Below are positions 9,428 to 19,899 of a stretch of DNA of 64,000 bases, in pieces. Positions within the stretch are counted from its first letter, which is position 1, and every line of letters begins with the position of its first letter. The notes beneath the pieces were generated by a model, which worked only from the letters and a program-made list of their open reading frames with translations, was not told where the DNA came from and made no database searches. The stretch is from Gracilaria gracilis. Lineage: Eukaryota > Rhodophyta > Florideophyceae > Gracilariales > Gracilariaceae. Position numbers and translations under genes: made by a program. The stretch is taken from assembly GCA_030374805.1 (NCBI GenBank), contig JARGSG010000208.1, positions 62,001 through 126,000 on the forward strand, read 5' to 3'.

Positions 9428-10822
9428 GCAGCACGGCGCACGCGTAACGCGTTGATGGGCGTGGCGTATTGTAATTGTTGGTGCACGATGGCGGTGGCTT
9501 CGGCGTCGCGAGAGCGCTCTGTGTTTCGTTCAGCAACGTTCACATTCAGCTCCCAGCACTGGGAAACCGAGTTCGCAAGCCTGGGAACCGCCGCAGTGCA
9601 GCGTCTTCGTCGCCGCGGCGTGTCCAGCGCTGCACGCTGTAAGGGTAAAAGGGTTGCTGATGAAATTACAACGAGGCGATCCCCCAAGTGGATTTATCAA
9701 CAGTACACTGTAACAGTCATGCATGGTCGTTCGCCGAACGACAACCAACTACGGATTGCTTTCTACCAGCAACTTTAGCTCTGTTTCCCGCCTTGTTTAC
9801 CTTCTGATGAGAGAGACACTACTGCAAAGCTAAGGTTACGAACGGTATCTATATCATGATGATACGCCGCGATCATCGATAACCAGTGCCATCCACCCTT
9901 GAAGTTACCAATAAGATACGTATCTACTACCAAAGCAGCCAACTGCCCGCAGAGGCTCATCGGGCCCGCGGGCCGAATGCGCCCCGCCTTTTGCTCACGA
10001 TAATATCTTTCTCGCGAGACAAGCTCACGTTCTCCTACATATTCGACAATGTGTCGTTTATGTAACATCATGTCATAAACCTCCGTAAAAAAAAGTATCG
10101 GCATGCATTTCAGCTGCAGTGCACAGTGTGCACTGCACACTGTGCACGTGCACAGGTTTTTGTTATGCAACAATTGAGGACCAATTCTTGCTGTCCGTGC
10201 GCAACAGCAACATCAATTCTGGAGCGCGATGTTTAAGTCTGCAACTACTAGTTTGAATATGGCCTGTTGTATCTACTGCTTCGTTATGTGATGCTCTTCT
10301 AGCATCTGGCCTGCGCAAAGAGTGTTCGTGACCAAAGCCTTCCGTATGGTACATACGTATCAATGACTTCCATGTTTTAGCTAGTCGAACCAGCAAACCA
10401 ATTACTCGTCTGAAACCAGTTGTTCTCCTTGTAGAAACCAATGGGTTGCGCCTCCTGACATCAAGTCCAAGAAGGCGCTCTACATGGTTTTTTGCTTTGT
10501 ATGCAAGGGAACCAAACCGTTGCAAACGTCGCAGCCTTCTCCACAGGCCTAACGTACGTTCCTATTGACAACTAATACACAGCATTACGTTTATGGAAGT
10601 GGTGACAAACCAGTACTCCGTGATGGAAACTCTTTCGCTACATCTTGCACAATGAAAACCACCCCTGTGGTTCCCCCACCATTGAACCTCCTCACGTAGT
10701 AACTCGCCTTTGGAGACCTTTTAGCGATACCCACCTAGAAAACGTCCCACCAGAGAACATAAACAAATACCTCTCGATGCGAGAATCACAAGTGAAAATG
10801 AACGGCAAGCCCCTAGTACATA
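9428..10822. other. 1.4-kb stretch without a confident gene
   Basis: Several 70-130-codon frames occur on both strands (for example minus 9775-10173 and minus 10163-10525), but none shows a family I can name. Minus 9775-10173 contains IVEYVGERELVSRERYYREQ, which faintly recalls a SET-domain segment; the rest of such a domain is absent. A near-perfect palindrome lies at 10119-10147. Confidence 0.4.
10119..10147. repeat. Perfect 14-bp-arm palindrome
   Basis: The arms GTGCACAGTGTGCA and TGCACACTGTGCAC are exact inverted copies separated by a single C. Function is unknown. It can form a cruciform or act as a dimer-binding site upstream of the minus-strand frames that follow. Confidence 0.8.
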
Positions 10823-11599
10823 TCATTTCGCGGCAAAGTCGCCGGTGGCCTCTGCAGCACTCACAGCTATGCCTGCATCTCCTTTCCCGGAGAAGGACAA
10901 CGAATGGACAGGACGATGCGCCTGCTGCAAGCCATGACCAGAAGTTGTCATCCCAGAGTGCTCCATATACTGATGCTCTACGTCATCTATTGACGAGTTT
11001 ATAACTGCCGTTTGTCCCCTTTGATCCCCCAGCAGAGATGGCCATCGAATGCAAAGCATAGTTGAATGCTGCAGCGCTGTCCATGAGTGCGCAACACCCG
11101 GGCCCCAGATCACGTAGTCGCCTGGATTCTCTAGCACCACATATGAGCTCTCAAACTCCACCCTATGTTTTCCAGAGATTAGAACAGCCATTGATGTTGC
11201 AATTCTGTTCGTCGCAAACCCGTCATGTCGTCGACCAGCATAGTGTGTAGCCCATTTAGTTTCAACAGCCTTAGTGTGTCTCAGTGAATCTTGCTGTACG
11301 AAGTGTCCGACCCACCATCCCTGATATGATTTACCATCGTACGGCGCACTTCCGTATGATACAGAATCTGGCAGAGCTCCTCTTCCAGTTCTTGGTGGAG
11401 AGTTATAGGCGCGTGTTGCAAACGACGTAACTTGACTGGGGCATCGGGCAAATGCCAGAACTGTCACTCCCAAGAGCAAAATGAGCAACCCTGCGTATGC
11501 TTCAGCCCGAGCTGGGCGGGACGGGCAATGGAAAGCTTTCGAGCTTGACATCATGATCGGCTTTGCACTTGTTGACGAAGCCGAATAGCGGGCCTTCAT
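10823..11599 (-). CDS. Membrane-anchored cupin-fold protein
   Basis: The frame is open from 11755, but the in-frame ATG at 11599 gives a better protein of about 258 residues: a short cytosolic N-terminus, one hydrophobic anchor (AYAGLLILLLGVTVLAF, residues about 33-50), then a soluble domain. That domain, GWWVGHFVQQDSLRHTKAVE to MLCIRWPS, matches the pattern of small cupins: a beta-rich core with SMAVLISGKHRVEF and the typical GDYVIWGPGVAHSW metal-site-like turn with His. Ligand and reaction are unknown. The upstream 52 codons are hydrophobic and AT-rich and are probably not translated, though an N-terminal extension cannot be excluded. Confidence 0.65.
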   Translation of the reverse strand: MKARYSASSTSAKPIMMSSSKAFHCPSRPARAEAYAGLLILLLGVTVLAFARCPSQVTSFATRAYNSPPRTGRGALPDSVSYGSAPYDGKSYQGWWVGHFVQQDSLRHTKAVETKWATHYAGRRHDGFATNRIATSMAVLISGKHRVEFESSYVVLENPGDYVIWGPGVAHSWTALQHSTMLCIRWPSLLGDQRGQTAVINSSIDDVEHQYMEHSGMTTSGHGLQQAHRPVHSLSFSGKGDAGIAVSAAEATGDFAAK

Positions 11600-11856
11600 T
11601 CCTTCTTGGGCGAGGTTGTAAGGCTGAAGAACGTACACCGCACCGTCATACTCCAAGAGAACTAAGAACAAAGTTGTGAAAAGCAATGAGAGACTTGAGT
11701 GTGTGACAATAATTAAAGCAGGTGACAGTACAAACCAGTAAATTAGAAAACTCAATGTCGGTGGTTAGGTCACAAGAGTCACGGATGCTTTGGCAGACTT
11801 TTCTTGGAGGCACATGCATGGTTTCTAGCCCCAGCATCCAGAGATCAGTGTAACAT

Positions 11857-13659
11857 TCAGTTCTTCAAGCGCTCAATAGGAATCCGGTAAGCTTTTGTCT
11901 CTATCCGCTCACATTTCGTGTTCGCAACACGTCTGTCGGGGTGCTTTCGTTTTTGGTGCCTCTGCGTTCAAAACACAAATTACAACATAATCCGGTAGTT
12001 AGTATCAGCGCTGTCGTCAACGACCTGGACAAAGGTAGTCTTTAAGCAATACGTATCCGCAGCGAACCAACTTACCCGTAAATCAAACATCTGTCCGAAA
12101 GACATGTTACAATATTGGCATGGAATCTTCTTCTCTTCGTGAATGTTCTTCAAATGACGGTTCAAACTGCCCTGTTGGGAGAAGAGCTTTCCACACAAAT
12201 GGCACGTTGGGCGCTTGGAAGACGTGAGTTTTGTGTGCTGCTTGTCCTCTATAATGTCGGATGTGTCGTAAGATACACTTGACGTGGCGCTCTGCCTGTC
12301 CGTCTTAAGCATGCAGGTGCATATAGACAAATCCATGCCATCTGGCAGATCATCATTGCTTCTGCCACACAAGTTACAAGTATTGCTCTGATTGTTGTCA
12401 TCCGACGATGAGCTGGAATAGTTATTTAAGGCGTCCGCCAGCAACTCGTCGAAGACGGTGGAAGACGGAATAGTGGTGGTCGAGCAACACTGCTCCAAAT
12501 CGGTGGATTTCAAGGACATTATTAAACTCGGTCTCGACTGCAATTTGTGGTTGTCCTCCAGGAGAAGCCGTTCGCCTTGGGATCCGGATAGAAAGGAGAC
12601 TACGCGGAGAGAACCAGCACGAAGCAAGCGCCATTTATCAGCGACCTGACGCAAGGTATCGGACTCAAACTGTGAACTAGGGCGGAAGTCGACGGCCTTG
12701 ATAATGAAGCGACTGGGTCCGAGCTTATAAGAGTGAGTGGTCAAGCCGTTATCCCCTTGTTGTAGCTCAGGCGTGACGAGATGCGCTGTGACTTTGACGT
12801 GGGAAAAGCGGCGAATGGAAGACAATCTGAGGCGGAGGTTTTGCATGGTAGTGGAGGCCGGGTCAAAGATATCGTCGGTCACGACCTGAGGCCACGCAGC
12901 GGAGGAGTAACGGTCCGACGCAGTGATTGTAGTCGGACAATAGCAGCCAAGGGATCCTTGTGCGGAACAGGAAGGGCACAAGGGAGCCTCGACAAAACTA
13001 ACGAAGGACATGGGAGCGGCCGGTAGCACGCCGCCGGGGGTAACGTTGTTGAAAAGCGCAAACGCACCGGAGCATCCCGCAGTGGTACGACGAGAGCCGG
13101 GGGTGGGAGGCACTAGCACCTTGCCCATGACAATGAGCATGCCGTCCTCCATCCACGAGAACTCCAAGAGGTTAATGACGTGCGAGGAGCGCATGTCGAC
13201 GACCATTCTACGCACGTGCGTCTTGTAGGAATGCATGGTGGAAGAGTTGCGAGGCGCGTCGGAGCCGAGGGCGCAGATAAGGTGCTTGTGGAAAGGGCTG
13301 GCTGCGACAACGGAGCCGCACATGAAGTGACGGAACTGGTGGTCAGGAATGAACATCTCGCCCATTTCGAAGGAGGTGGCCATGTCGGACCAGAGGTCGG
13401 GGGTGGAGAAGTTGCAGCAGAAGGCGACGCCCTGCGTTACGTTGGTGGGGGTGACTTGCGAGACGCGGTAGGGCGGGTGGCGCATGAGCCAGTCGCGGAT
13501 GTGCTGGTGGCGCAGGAAGTGACGCCACAGATGGGGAAAGAGCTCGGAGCCATCCGGGGAGATGGAGAACATGGCGGGCGGGTCGGAGTGAGAGATGTCG
13601 AGCATGGCGGGCACTGTGCTGTCGGGGGAGGGGGACGGGGAGGGAGATCGAACGGGCAC
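11857..13659 (-). CDS. C2H2 zinc-finger protein (2 exons)
   Basis: Exon 1 is 13659-12076 and exon 2 is 11961-11857, with a 114-bp intron at 11962-12075 (donor GTAAGT, branch-like TACTAAC, acceptor CGCAG). The product is about 562 residues. The frame of exon 1 runs on into the intron, but splicing restores the second finger: CQYCNMSFGQMFDL in exon 1 is completed by RRHQKRKH from exon 2, giving C-x2-C-x12-H-x4-H. The first finger is CHLCGKLFSQQGSLNRHLKNIH. A further Cys cluster (CNLCGRS, CTC) precedes them. The large N-terminal part (about 1-400) is of unknown family. A nuclear DNA-binding role is likely. It is divergent from the AAA ATPase gene, with about 200-270 bp between starts. Confidence 0.85.
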
Positions 13660-13861
13660 TGGCGGTGTGGAGCGCGGCGCTATCTATCCTACACGACGCA
13701 GGCGGCAGGTAAACGAAGTGAAGGCGCGCTACAGCATGGCACGACACACAGGTGCTATCTACTGTACTTCTCATATCTACGCACGCACGCACGTACTAAA
13801 ACGCACGCGCGCCCCCGGTGGCGCGTACTCCCGCGCGGGCTGCACGCGCGTGTTGTAACTT
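13660..13861. promoter_or_regulatory. Shared GC-rich divergent promoter region
   Basis: About 200 bp separate the zinc-finger gene start (13659, minus) from the earliest AAA ATPase start (13862, plus). The sequence is rich in CG and GCGC and contains repeated ACGCACGC stretches near 13782-13815. Bidirectional promoter function is inferred from layout only. Confidence 0.45.
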
Positions 13862-15517
13862 TTGTTCTACGCGCGGCCGCAGCCAACGGCGGCACGCCAA
13901 GTCGTACAGCCGCGCGCGCATGCCGCCATGGCGCCTAGCGAGCAGCTGCGCGCCGCGCCCACGCAGGCGCTTTCCGCCGCGCGCTCGCTGCTACGCGCGC
14001 GCTCGCGCACCGCCGCGCGCTCGCTGCTGTTGAGCGGCGCGCCCGGCGTGGGTAAGTCCGCCGCCGTCTTGGCCGCCGCGCGCGCCGAGGCGTTGCCGCT
14101 GCTGCAAGTCTCCGCCGCCGACCCGACCGCCCTCACATCCGTTCTGGCGTGCGCCCGCCGGCTAGCGCGCACCTCTCGCCGCGCCGTCGTCGTGTTCATC
14201 GACGAGATCGACGGCTTGTGCCCGGCGCCGCCGCTTGCCTCCGCGCACGTCGCCGTGCCGCACGCCACGGCCGCTTTGCTTTCGTTTTTGGCCCCGTTGC
14301 CGTCTCCGCTCTCCAACTCCTCGCACGCCTGTGTCTTTGTTGTGGCCACTACAAACCGCCCGCACGCCGTGCATCCGCGCTTGCTCGCCACTGCCGGCTT
14401 CCACAGGCATGTCGAGCTAGCGCCGCCCTCGCCGTCGGAGCGCTTCGACTTTCTTTCCGCGCTGTTGCCGCACGCCGACTCGCGCGCCTTGCGCCACATT
14501 GCTGATCGCGCCTTCGGCTTCGTGGCCGCCGATCTCGCCGCGCTGTGCGCCGCTGCCACCGACCAGTCCATCGAGCAGCCGCTTGACGCCCATGCTGGCT
14601 CGCAACCCACACGGAGCAATCTCATGCGCGCTTTCGAGCGTGCCACCCCGTCCGTCTTGCGCACCCAAACTTCAGTTCGTGTGCCAAACATGTCATGGGA
14701 TGATATTGGCGGTATGCACCACGTGAAACGCCGCTTGCAGATGGCCGTGGAGTGGCCCCTGCGCTATGCACAAACCTTTAACCGATTGGGCCTGAAAGCG
14801 CCTCGAGGTATCTTGCTTCACGGACCCCCGGGCTGCAGTAAGACCTCATTGGTTCGAGCAGCAGCTTCTCAAAGCCGCGCCGTCTTTATTCGCCTCAGCG
14901 GCGCTGATATATACTCTTGCTATCTGGGGGAGGCAGAGCGAATGCTTCGCGATGCGTTTGCCACTGCCAGAGCCGCCAAACCTAGCATTCTGTTTCTAGA
15001 TGAGATTGATGCTATTGTCGGAAAGCGCTCCACCGATGGTCAAGTCGATGGAAACGGAGTGCAGCAACGCGTTCTGAGCACCCTTCTCACCGAAATGGAC
15101 GGTATTGTGTCGGCTGATGGAGTATTAGTTATTGCTGCGTCTAACCGCATTGATCTACTGGATGATGCATTGTTGAGGCCTGGCAGGTTTGATGACATTT
15201 TGGCTGTGCCGTTACCTAACGAATCAGAACGATTGGACATTCTGGCAATCCACACCAAACCGTTATCACTCCACGCCGATGTAGATTTGACGAAGCTGGC
15301 GAGTAGTACCAATGGGTACTCAGGCGCCGATCTAAAGGCCATATGTAGCGAAGCAGGTCTTGAAGCTATGCGCGAGGCGTTTCGTGAGCGACACGACTCT
15401 GGCTGTTCAGATCCCCTTGAGCGCCTACCCAACTACTACGTTCCTACAGTCTCCATGAAGCATTTTGGTCATGTAGATAGAACGAGAAACAAGCGACGCG
15501 TAACAGCCAACTATTAA
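13862..15517 (+). CDS. Double AAA ATPase of the AFG2/SPATA5L1 (CDC48-related) group
   Basis: 551 residues (or 529 if the ATG at 13928 is used). The first AAA module has a Walker A GAPGVGKS at about residues 59-66 and VVVFIDEIDGLCP as Walker B. The second has GPPGCSKT at 321-328, SILFLDEIDAIVGKRS, the SRH-like DALLRPGRFDDIL and a C-terminal GYSGADLKAICSEAG lid helix. The GPPGCSKT variant with LSGADIYSCYLGEAER points to the AFG2A/AFG2B (SPATA5, SPATA5L1) subgroup, which acts in cytoplasmic 60S ribosome maturation as a hexameric unfoldase. It is shorter than CDC48 and lacks the N-terminal double-psi barrel. The first ~800 bp are much richer in G+C at third positions than the rest. Confidence 0.85.
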   Translation: MFYARPQPTAARQVVQPRAHAAMAPSEQLRAAPTQALSAARSLLRARSRTAARSLLLSGAPGVGKSAAVLAAARAEALPLLQVSAADPTALTSVLACARRLARTSRRAVVVFIDEIDGLCPAPPLASAHVAVPHATAALLSFLAPLPSPLSNSSHACVFVVATTNRPHAVHPRLLATAGFHRHVELAPPSPSERFDFLSALLPHADSRALRHIADRAFGFVAADLAALCAAATDQSIEQPLDAHAGSQPTRSNLMRAFERATPSVLRTQTSVRVPNMSWDDIGGMHHVKRRLQMAVEWPLRYAQTFNRLGLKAPRGILLHGPPGCSKTSLVRAAASQSRAVFIRLSGADIYSCYLGEAERMLRDAFATARAAKPSILFLDEIDAIVGKRSTDGQVDGNGVQQRVLSTLLTEMDGIVSADGVLVIAASNRIDLLDDALLRPGRFDDILAVPLPNESERLDILAIHTKPLSLHADVDLTKLASSTNGYSGADLKAICSEAGLEAMREAFRERHDSGCSDPLERLPNYYVPTVSMKHFGHVDRTRNKRRVTANY

Positions 15518-16294
15518 TACGTCTTCTTTTACCGTGTTTGCCCACTCAGTTACATCGACTCTCAACACTGTCAAGGTGTCTTCGAAAGGCAGTTATGTTG
15601 GGTAATTTGTAAATTCAGTGGTCTGTGATAAAGCCGGAGATAATACGTTTATGAATAATTCAAGGCCGAGGAGATGCGGAAAAGTAGTCGTAGAAATGAA
15701 ATTAGGGACAGACATGCTGTTATACCTTCGAAGGTAGATATGGATACTGGACGGGTTCTCCGACTTGTTGCACCTATTCCGAGTGCAGTACACAAGTGTG
15801 TATGCTGACTCTGTGTGTAACTTACTACACACAGAGTCAGACAACGAATCATTCGAAATGATAGCCCTGATCTTGCGCATGGAATTTCTCCTTCACCGTG
15901 ACCATTGGCGAAGATCGCCGTAAAGTGCCTGAGTGGTGTCGGGGTGTCGGGGAAACAGAAACTTCCTCATCGAAGTGCAAGTGTAGTGCATCTCTTCATG
16001 CCAACAATGCGCTCGCACATTATTACATCGCGGAGCACTGCACCTGTTGCTTATCTACGATGGTACTTCCATGATGGCATAACTTCAAGGCTACTTTTTG
16101 GCCATTGTCGACTACGTGTAATGTTGGTAATTTACCTTTGTACAGCAGGTAGACTTCTTTAAAGTGCACCCTCCCACGTCATACTGCGTGTACACACACG
16201 AATACATGCAAGCTGTGCAGTCTGTCACAGTGTACACTACCCTGTGGTACTTTCCAAGATTTGCGCCGGTCCTGCAAATTGACCCCGGTCCTAT
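15518..16294. other. Intergenic region with a 14-bp-stem hairpin
   Basis: No supported gene. At 15806-15839 TGACTCTGTGTGTA and TACACACAGAGTCA form a perfect stem around a 6-nt loop (ACTTAC). It could be a 3'-end or small-RNA structure or a remnant of a mobile element. Confidence 0.5.
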
Positions 16295-16575
16295 CCCCAT
16301 GCCTCTTGGGAGAGGAAATTTCCTCTCCCATTTTTCAGGGAGAGTTTTGGTGAGTTGGGCACACCTCTCCCGGCTGGGGAGAGATGTGCCCAACCTGGGT
16401 GAGTTCTCCAACACGTTTGGAGAGCTCACCCCAAATTCTCTCCCACAAAACTCACTTGTTCCCGCTTGGCCCCTCCTCCAACGTGTTGTGTCACCACCAC
16501 CACCCCCTCCTTCTACATCTTTTACGGCCGTCGTTCTCCTGCGGCCACCACCACTTCCACTTCAATTCACTTCCA
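16295..16575. repeat. Left inverted repeat with several nested hairpins
   Basis: It contains a perfect 24-bp palindrome at 16307-16330, then a hairpin at about 16354-16393 (GTTGGGCACA...TGTGCCCAAC, with an inner CTCTCCC stem) and a third at about 16397-16430 (GGTGAG..CTCCAA / TTGGAG..CTCACC). It matches 21598-21879 in inverted orientation with only scattered differences. Confidence 0.85.
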
Positions 16576-17373
16576 TCATTCTTAGAAAGCCAAGTTATCT
16601 GTACTTTACACTACTCTCAACAGAGTAAAATGTTGCACAATGTACCTTCCATTATTTTCACGACAGGTTTAAAGATATTATTGATGCTAAATTCAGCTTT
16701 ATTTTGCACCTCTTTGCTCTAGTTGTCGCAATGCTGGCGCAGAAAAATCGTAGACGTGTGTCATCTCTCCCAGCACTTGGAGCGAACGGCTTGTCTACAA
16801 ACTGAACACCACTGTCGTTGTCTTCAGCCGCCTCGTTTTCGCAAGCTCATTCCATTTCTGTTGAACGTGTGGCTGTAGGAGCAAAGCGAAGAGTACGAGT
16901 CGTTCCACTTTGTTTTGTGTGAAGATGAAGATGTGACATCCTCCGTTCTCTGTTCTGCGTACGGTTGTACATTTACACTACATTCTTTCTGTAGAGCGGC
17001 TGAAAAGGTTTCAATAACTCTGTTTTGTTGCTTTTCATGTTTTTTTGGTACAGGTTGTACGAAGCGAGGCCACTTTTTGCGATTCTATGCAGTACTCTTT
17101 CGCAAGTTGTCTTGCATACTCGGCAAAAGAAGCACAAGTGGAAACAGCATGACGAAGCTTGCGGTACCCTTGTTCCTTTACACTGCAATTATTGGATTCA
17201 GGCAACTTTCCTATTCCCCGTGCAAGAGATTAACGATGGACAATCGCAGCATTGTTAATTTACGCACACAGAAGGCGGCCGATAATGCTCACGATTGGAT
17301 TTTCTGACGCATTCGTATAACAAATCGTTACCATAGCTCTACTGAACTCATCGACACCACCCTTAACGTAATT
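16576..17373. other. Non-coding interior of the inverted-repeat element
   Basis: AT-rich sequence with no supported gene; small plus-strand frames (16915-17307) have no recognisable family. It is the 3' flank of the minus-strand nuclease-like frame. Confidence 0.4.
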
Positions 17374-19860
17374 CTAGAAGACAATAGCCGTCGGGCGTAT
17401 CATTTTTGCTGGCGGTAATTGGCCAAACTCATTCACAAGCTTCTTGTAAGCCTGACTCAAATTGTAGTATGTGACATAAGAGTGAAGATCGCTGGCGTGA
17501 GATGACTGTAGTAGATCATCGTATTGTTTGGGTGTGAATTTCGGGTGTTTTCCGACCCATGTGAACGCTGCTTCACGAACAGCGGTAAGCATCATGCTGT
17601 ACTGAGCTCTGAGGCTCTCAGAAAACTCCAAGATTGTCACGCAAATAACTCTTCCCATTCCACAACTGCTTCCTGTAGCGACAACAAATTTAACATGTGG
17701 TGCTCCTAAAGTAACCGAGTGGTGAAGACATTGCAATCGATGCTCACATGTTGGGACCATTTCATGGAATGTCTTGAGAGCGCTATTATCTGTTCCAATT
17801 CTTGTTATGTATGTGATGGCACAATACTTGTTTTTGATATTGTTTGCGCGATCAATTGTTCGGATGGATGTCATAGTTTTGATCTCCACACTGCACACAC
17901 TGTGTTTGTGTAGAGGGGTCTCGAGTACCAAAATGGCATCAGGGCCATCAGATAACATATCATCTGTAACAAAGGATATAAGGCCCACCCTCCGAATGTA
18001 ATGAACGGTGTATTTCTCACGAACGACGAATCTGTACCTCGGAGACATAGTTGTACTATCGACAGCATCGTGTTGGTTAAAAAACGCTGGTAGTGCACGT
18101 AATACTTGCTCTTCGTTGGCGCTTCCTTCTCTCATTCCAGATGTGACAACCAATGGTTTCATCACCCAGCTTTGCAGAGAAGCTCTGTACATGTTCTGAA
18201 GAAACCTGGTTGTTATTGCTTCGGATCTCTCTTGTGTCGTGAGAGTAGGGGCTGTTACATCCCGTAATGTTGGTCTACCATTGTAAACATCCGAACGCAA
18301 TTGAAGAACATGTTCTTACAATTGGGATTTTCCCAAAGCCTGTGATTGACGGTGCCCAACCGCATTCAACGCCCCAAGGATCTCGGCCTTCGTTTTAGTG
18401 TTAAGAATACTCAGCGGCGCACGTAAGACAAACTCCGATGCGCCGTTTATATTCTCCTGGATTGGTGATAAGGTCCTCGCCATATTAAGTACTTCAAACA
18501 GCTTAGAGGTGGTGCTCGTTAACCTCTTCTTTGTTTCCTCCATGATAGTGGGAAGGAATATCGCGCGACGTCCCATTGGCTTTCCCTTCAGCAGTATTGC
18601 CATTCCTTCCATGGTTTCCTCGTAGTCCTTACACAGTGCACGGCAAAACCCTTGCGTAGTGCGAGAGGTAAACTGAAATGAGCGAGAGAGAAACCACCCG
18701 GGGTCTTCTGACTGCAGTAGAGTAACTTCATTTACATTGGTCATTGCTTGTTCGAACTTCAAACTGGGCAGAAAAACATCACCAATATCTTTCTTATGAT
18801 GAACAGAAAAGCCGTTTCCTTGCTTGGAACTGTCGTAAATCTCTTGAAACGCCCTGTCCTGCGACAATGAGTGAACATTAGCAAATCCAGCCCTCGGCAC
18901 TAGCGTGAACTTCGTAGAATTCAACAGATTATCATTGTTATGATACATGGCGGCAATTCGCCTACTGAAGCTCTCTCTGTATACAGATGCTTCGACAAAT
19001 CGGCCAGACCATCTCCTCGGCTTCCTGCGGGCAGAATATATTGCTCTGCAACCCTTTTAGGTAATCACCATACCCTTATGGCGCTACCGGATGGCACCAT
19101 CTCCAAACACAAATAGATACTCCATGCTTCGCTTGTTTGTGCCAATTCCGGTGGCCCCTAATCGATCATTAATGTAATCAATTGTCTCCCGGCCATTATA
19201 TCCTCTATCTGACGCAAATATTGCATCAGTCATTGGCCTGAATGGTCCAGCTGTAGGCACCCCTTGCACCAACCTAATTACTCGTTCCCATACATCGGTA
19301 ATTCGTTCACGCGGTCTAGAGTAGTGGCTCGCCAAGACAAACGGATTAGGCGCTGAGCAGAGCACATTATTAACAGGTCCCAATGCTTTCGCTGGATTGT
19401 TAACCTGACTAAGGGTAGTAATCTGAGCGACAACTTTTGACCTCAGGCGTTGATGATCGTCATCAAGACAAAACACAGTCACAACCGGAACAAACAAGTA
19501 CAACCTATTAACCGCGGCAAGTTCGTCCTGCAGTTCCGTTATTAGCGAGTTAGCTCTCCTCGGGTAGTTTGACCACCCTCCCTCCCACGTTTCCAGTCTC
19601 TGCCGTTGGGACGCTGTGCACGACAGCGAGGACCATATTTCCGCATACCGTTTATGAGAGATGCCCATCTGAAAGAAGAAGTCTGCGTTCCGTTTGGCTG
19701 CAATGGTGCTAACAGAGGCGGAGTACGATGCTGCAAGCACATGTAATATAGGGGCCTCTTTCAGCTCAAACTTGTAGTGCAACGCCAGAGGCGGAAAGAC
19801 ACCACGAAGACGTCCGAGATCTTCCTCCGTAGGGGGGTAGTCAGCAGACAGAGCCTCTCT
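17374..19860 (-). pseudogene. Broken DDE transposase running in frame into a PD-(D/E)XK nuclease-like domain
   Basis: One minus-strand frame is open from about 19860 to 17374 except for three in-frame stops: TAG at 19084-19086, TAA at 19057-19059 and TAA at 18316-18318. The first part has VFCLDDDHQRLRS, then ASDRGYNGRETIDYI and GATGIGTNKRS followed by FVFGDG. This resembles the catalytic Asp and GT-R-NR region of piggyBac-type transposases. The last ~300 codons carry SANEEQ, DGPDAILVLE and SVEIKTM, the E..D..ExK pattern of PD-(D/E)XK nucleases. Because the parts share one frame, they were probably a single polypeptide, or ORFs tightly coupled by design. The family assignment is tentative. Confidence 0.6.
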
Positions 19861-19899
19861 GGCAACGCACGACGAAGTCGGGTGTAAGCCGAGGCCAAG

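Noticed and set aside
9775-10173. SET-domain gene fragment
   Set aside because: Only one short segment (IVEYVGE) is suggestive; the NHS/Cys motifs and post-SET are missing.
13180-13938. 252-codon plus-strand frame with many Val/Gly/His residues
   Set aside because: Antisense shadow of the zinc-finger gene.
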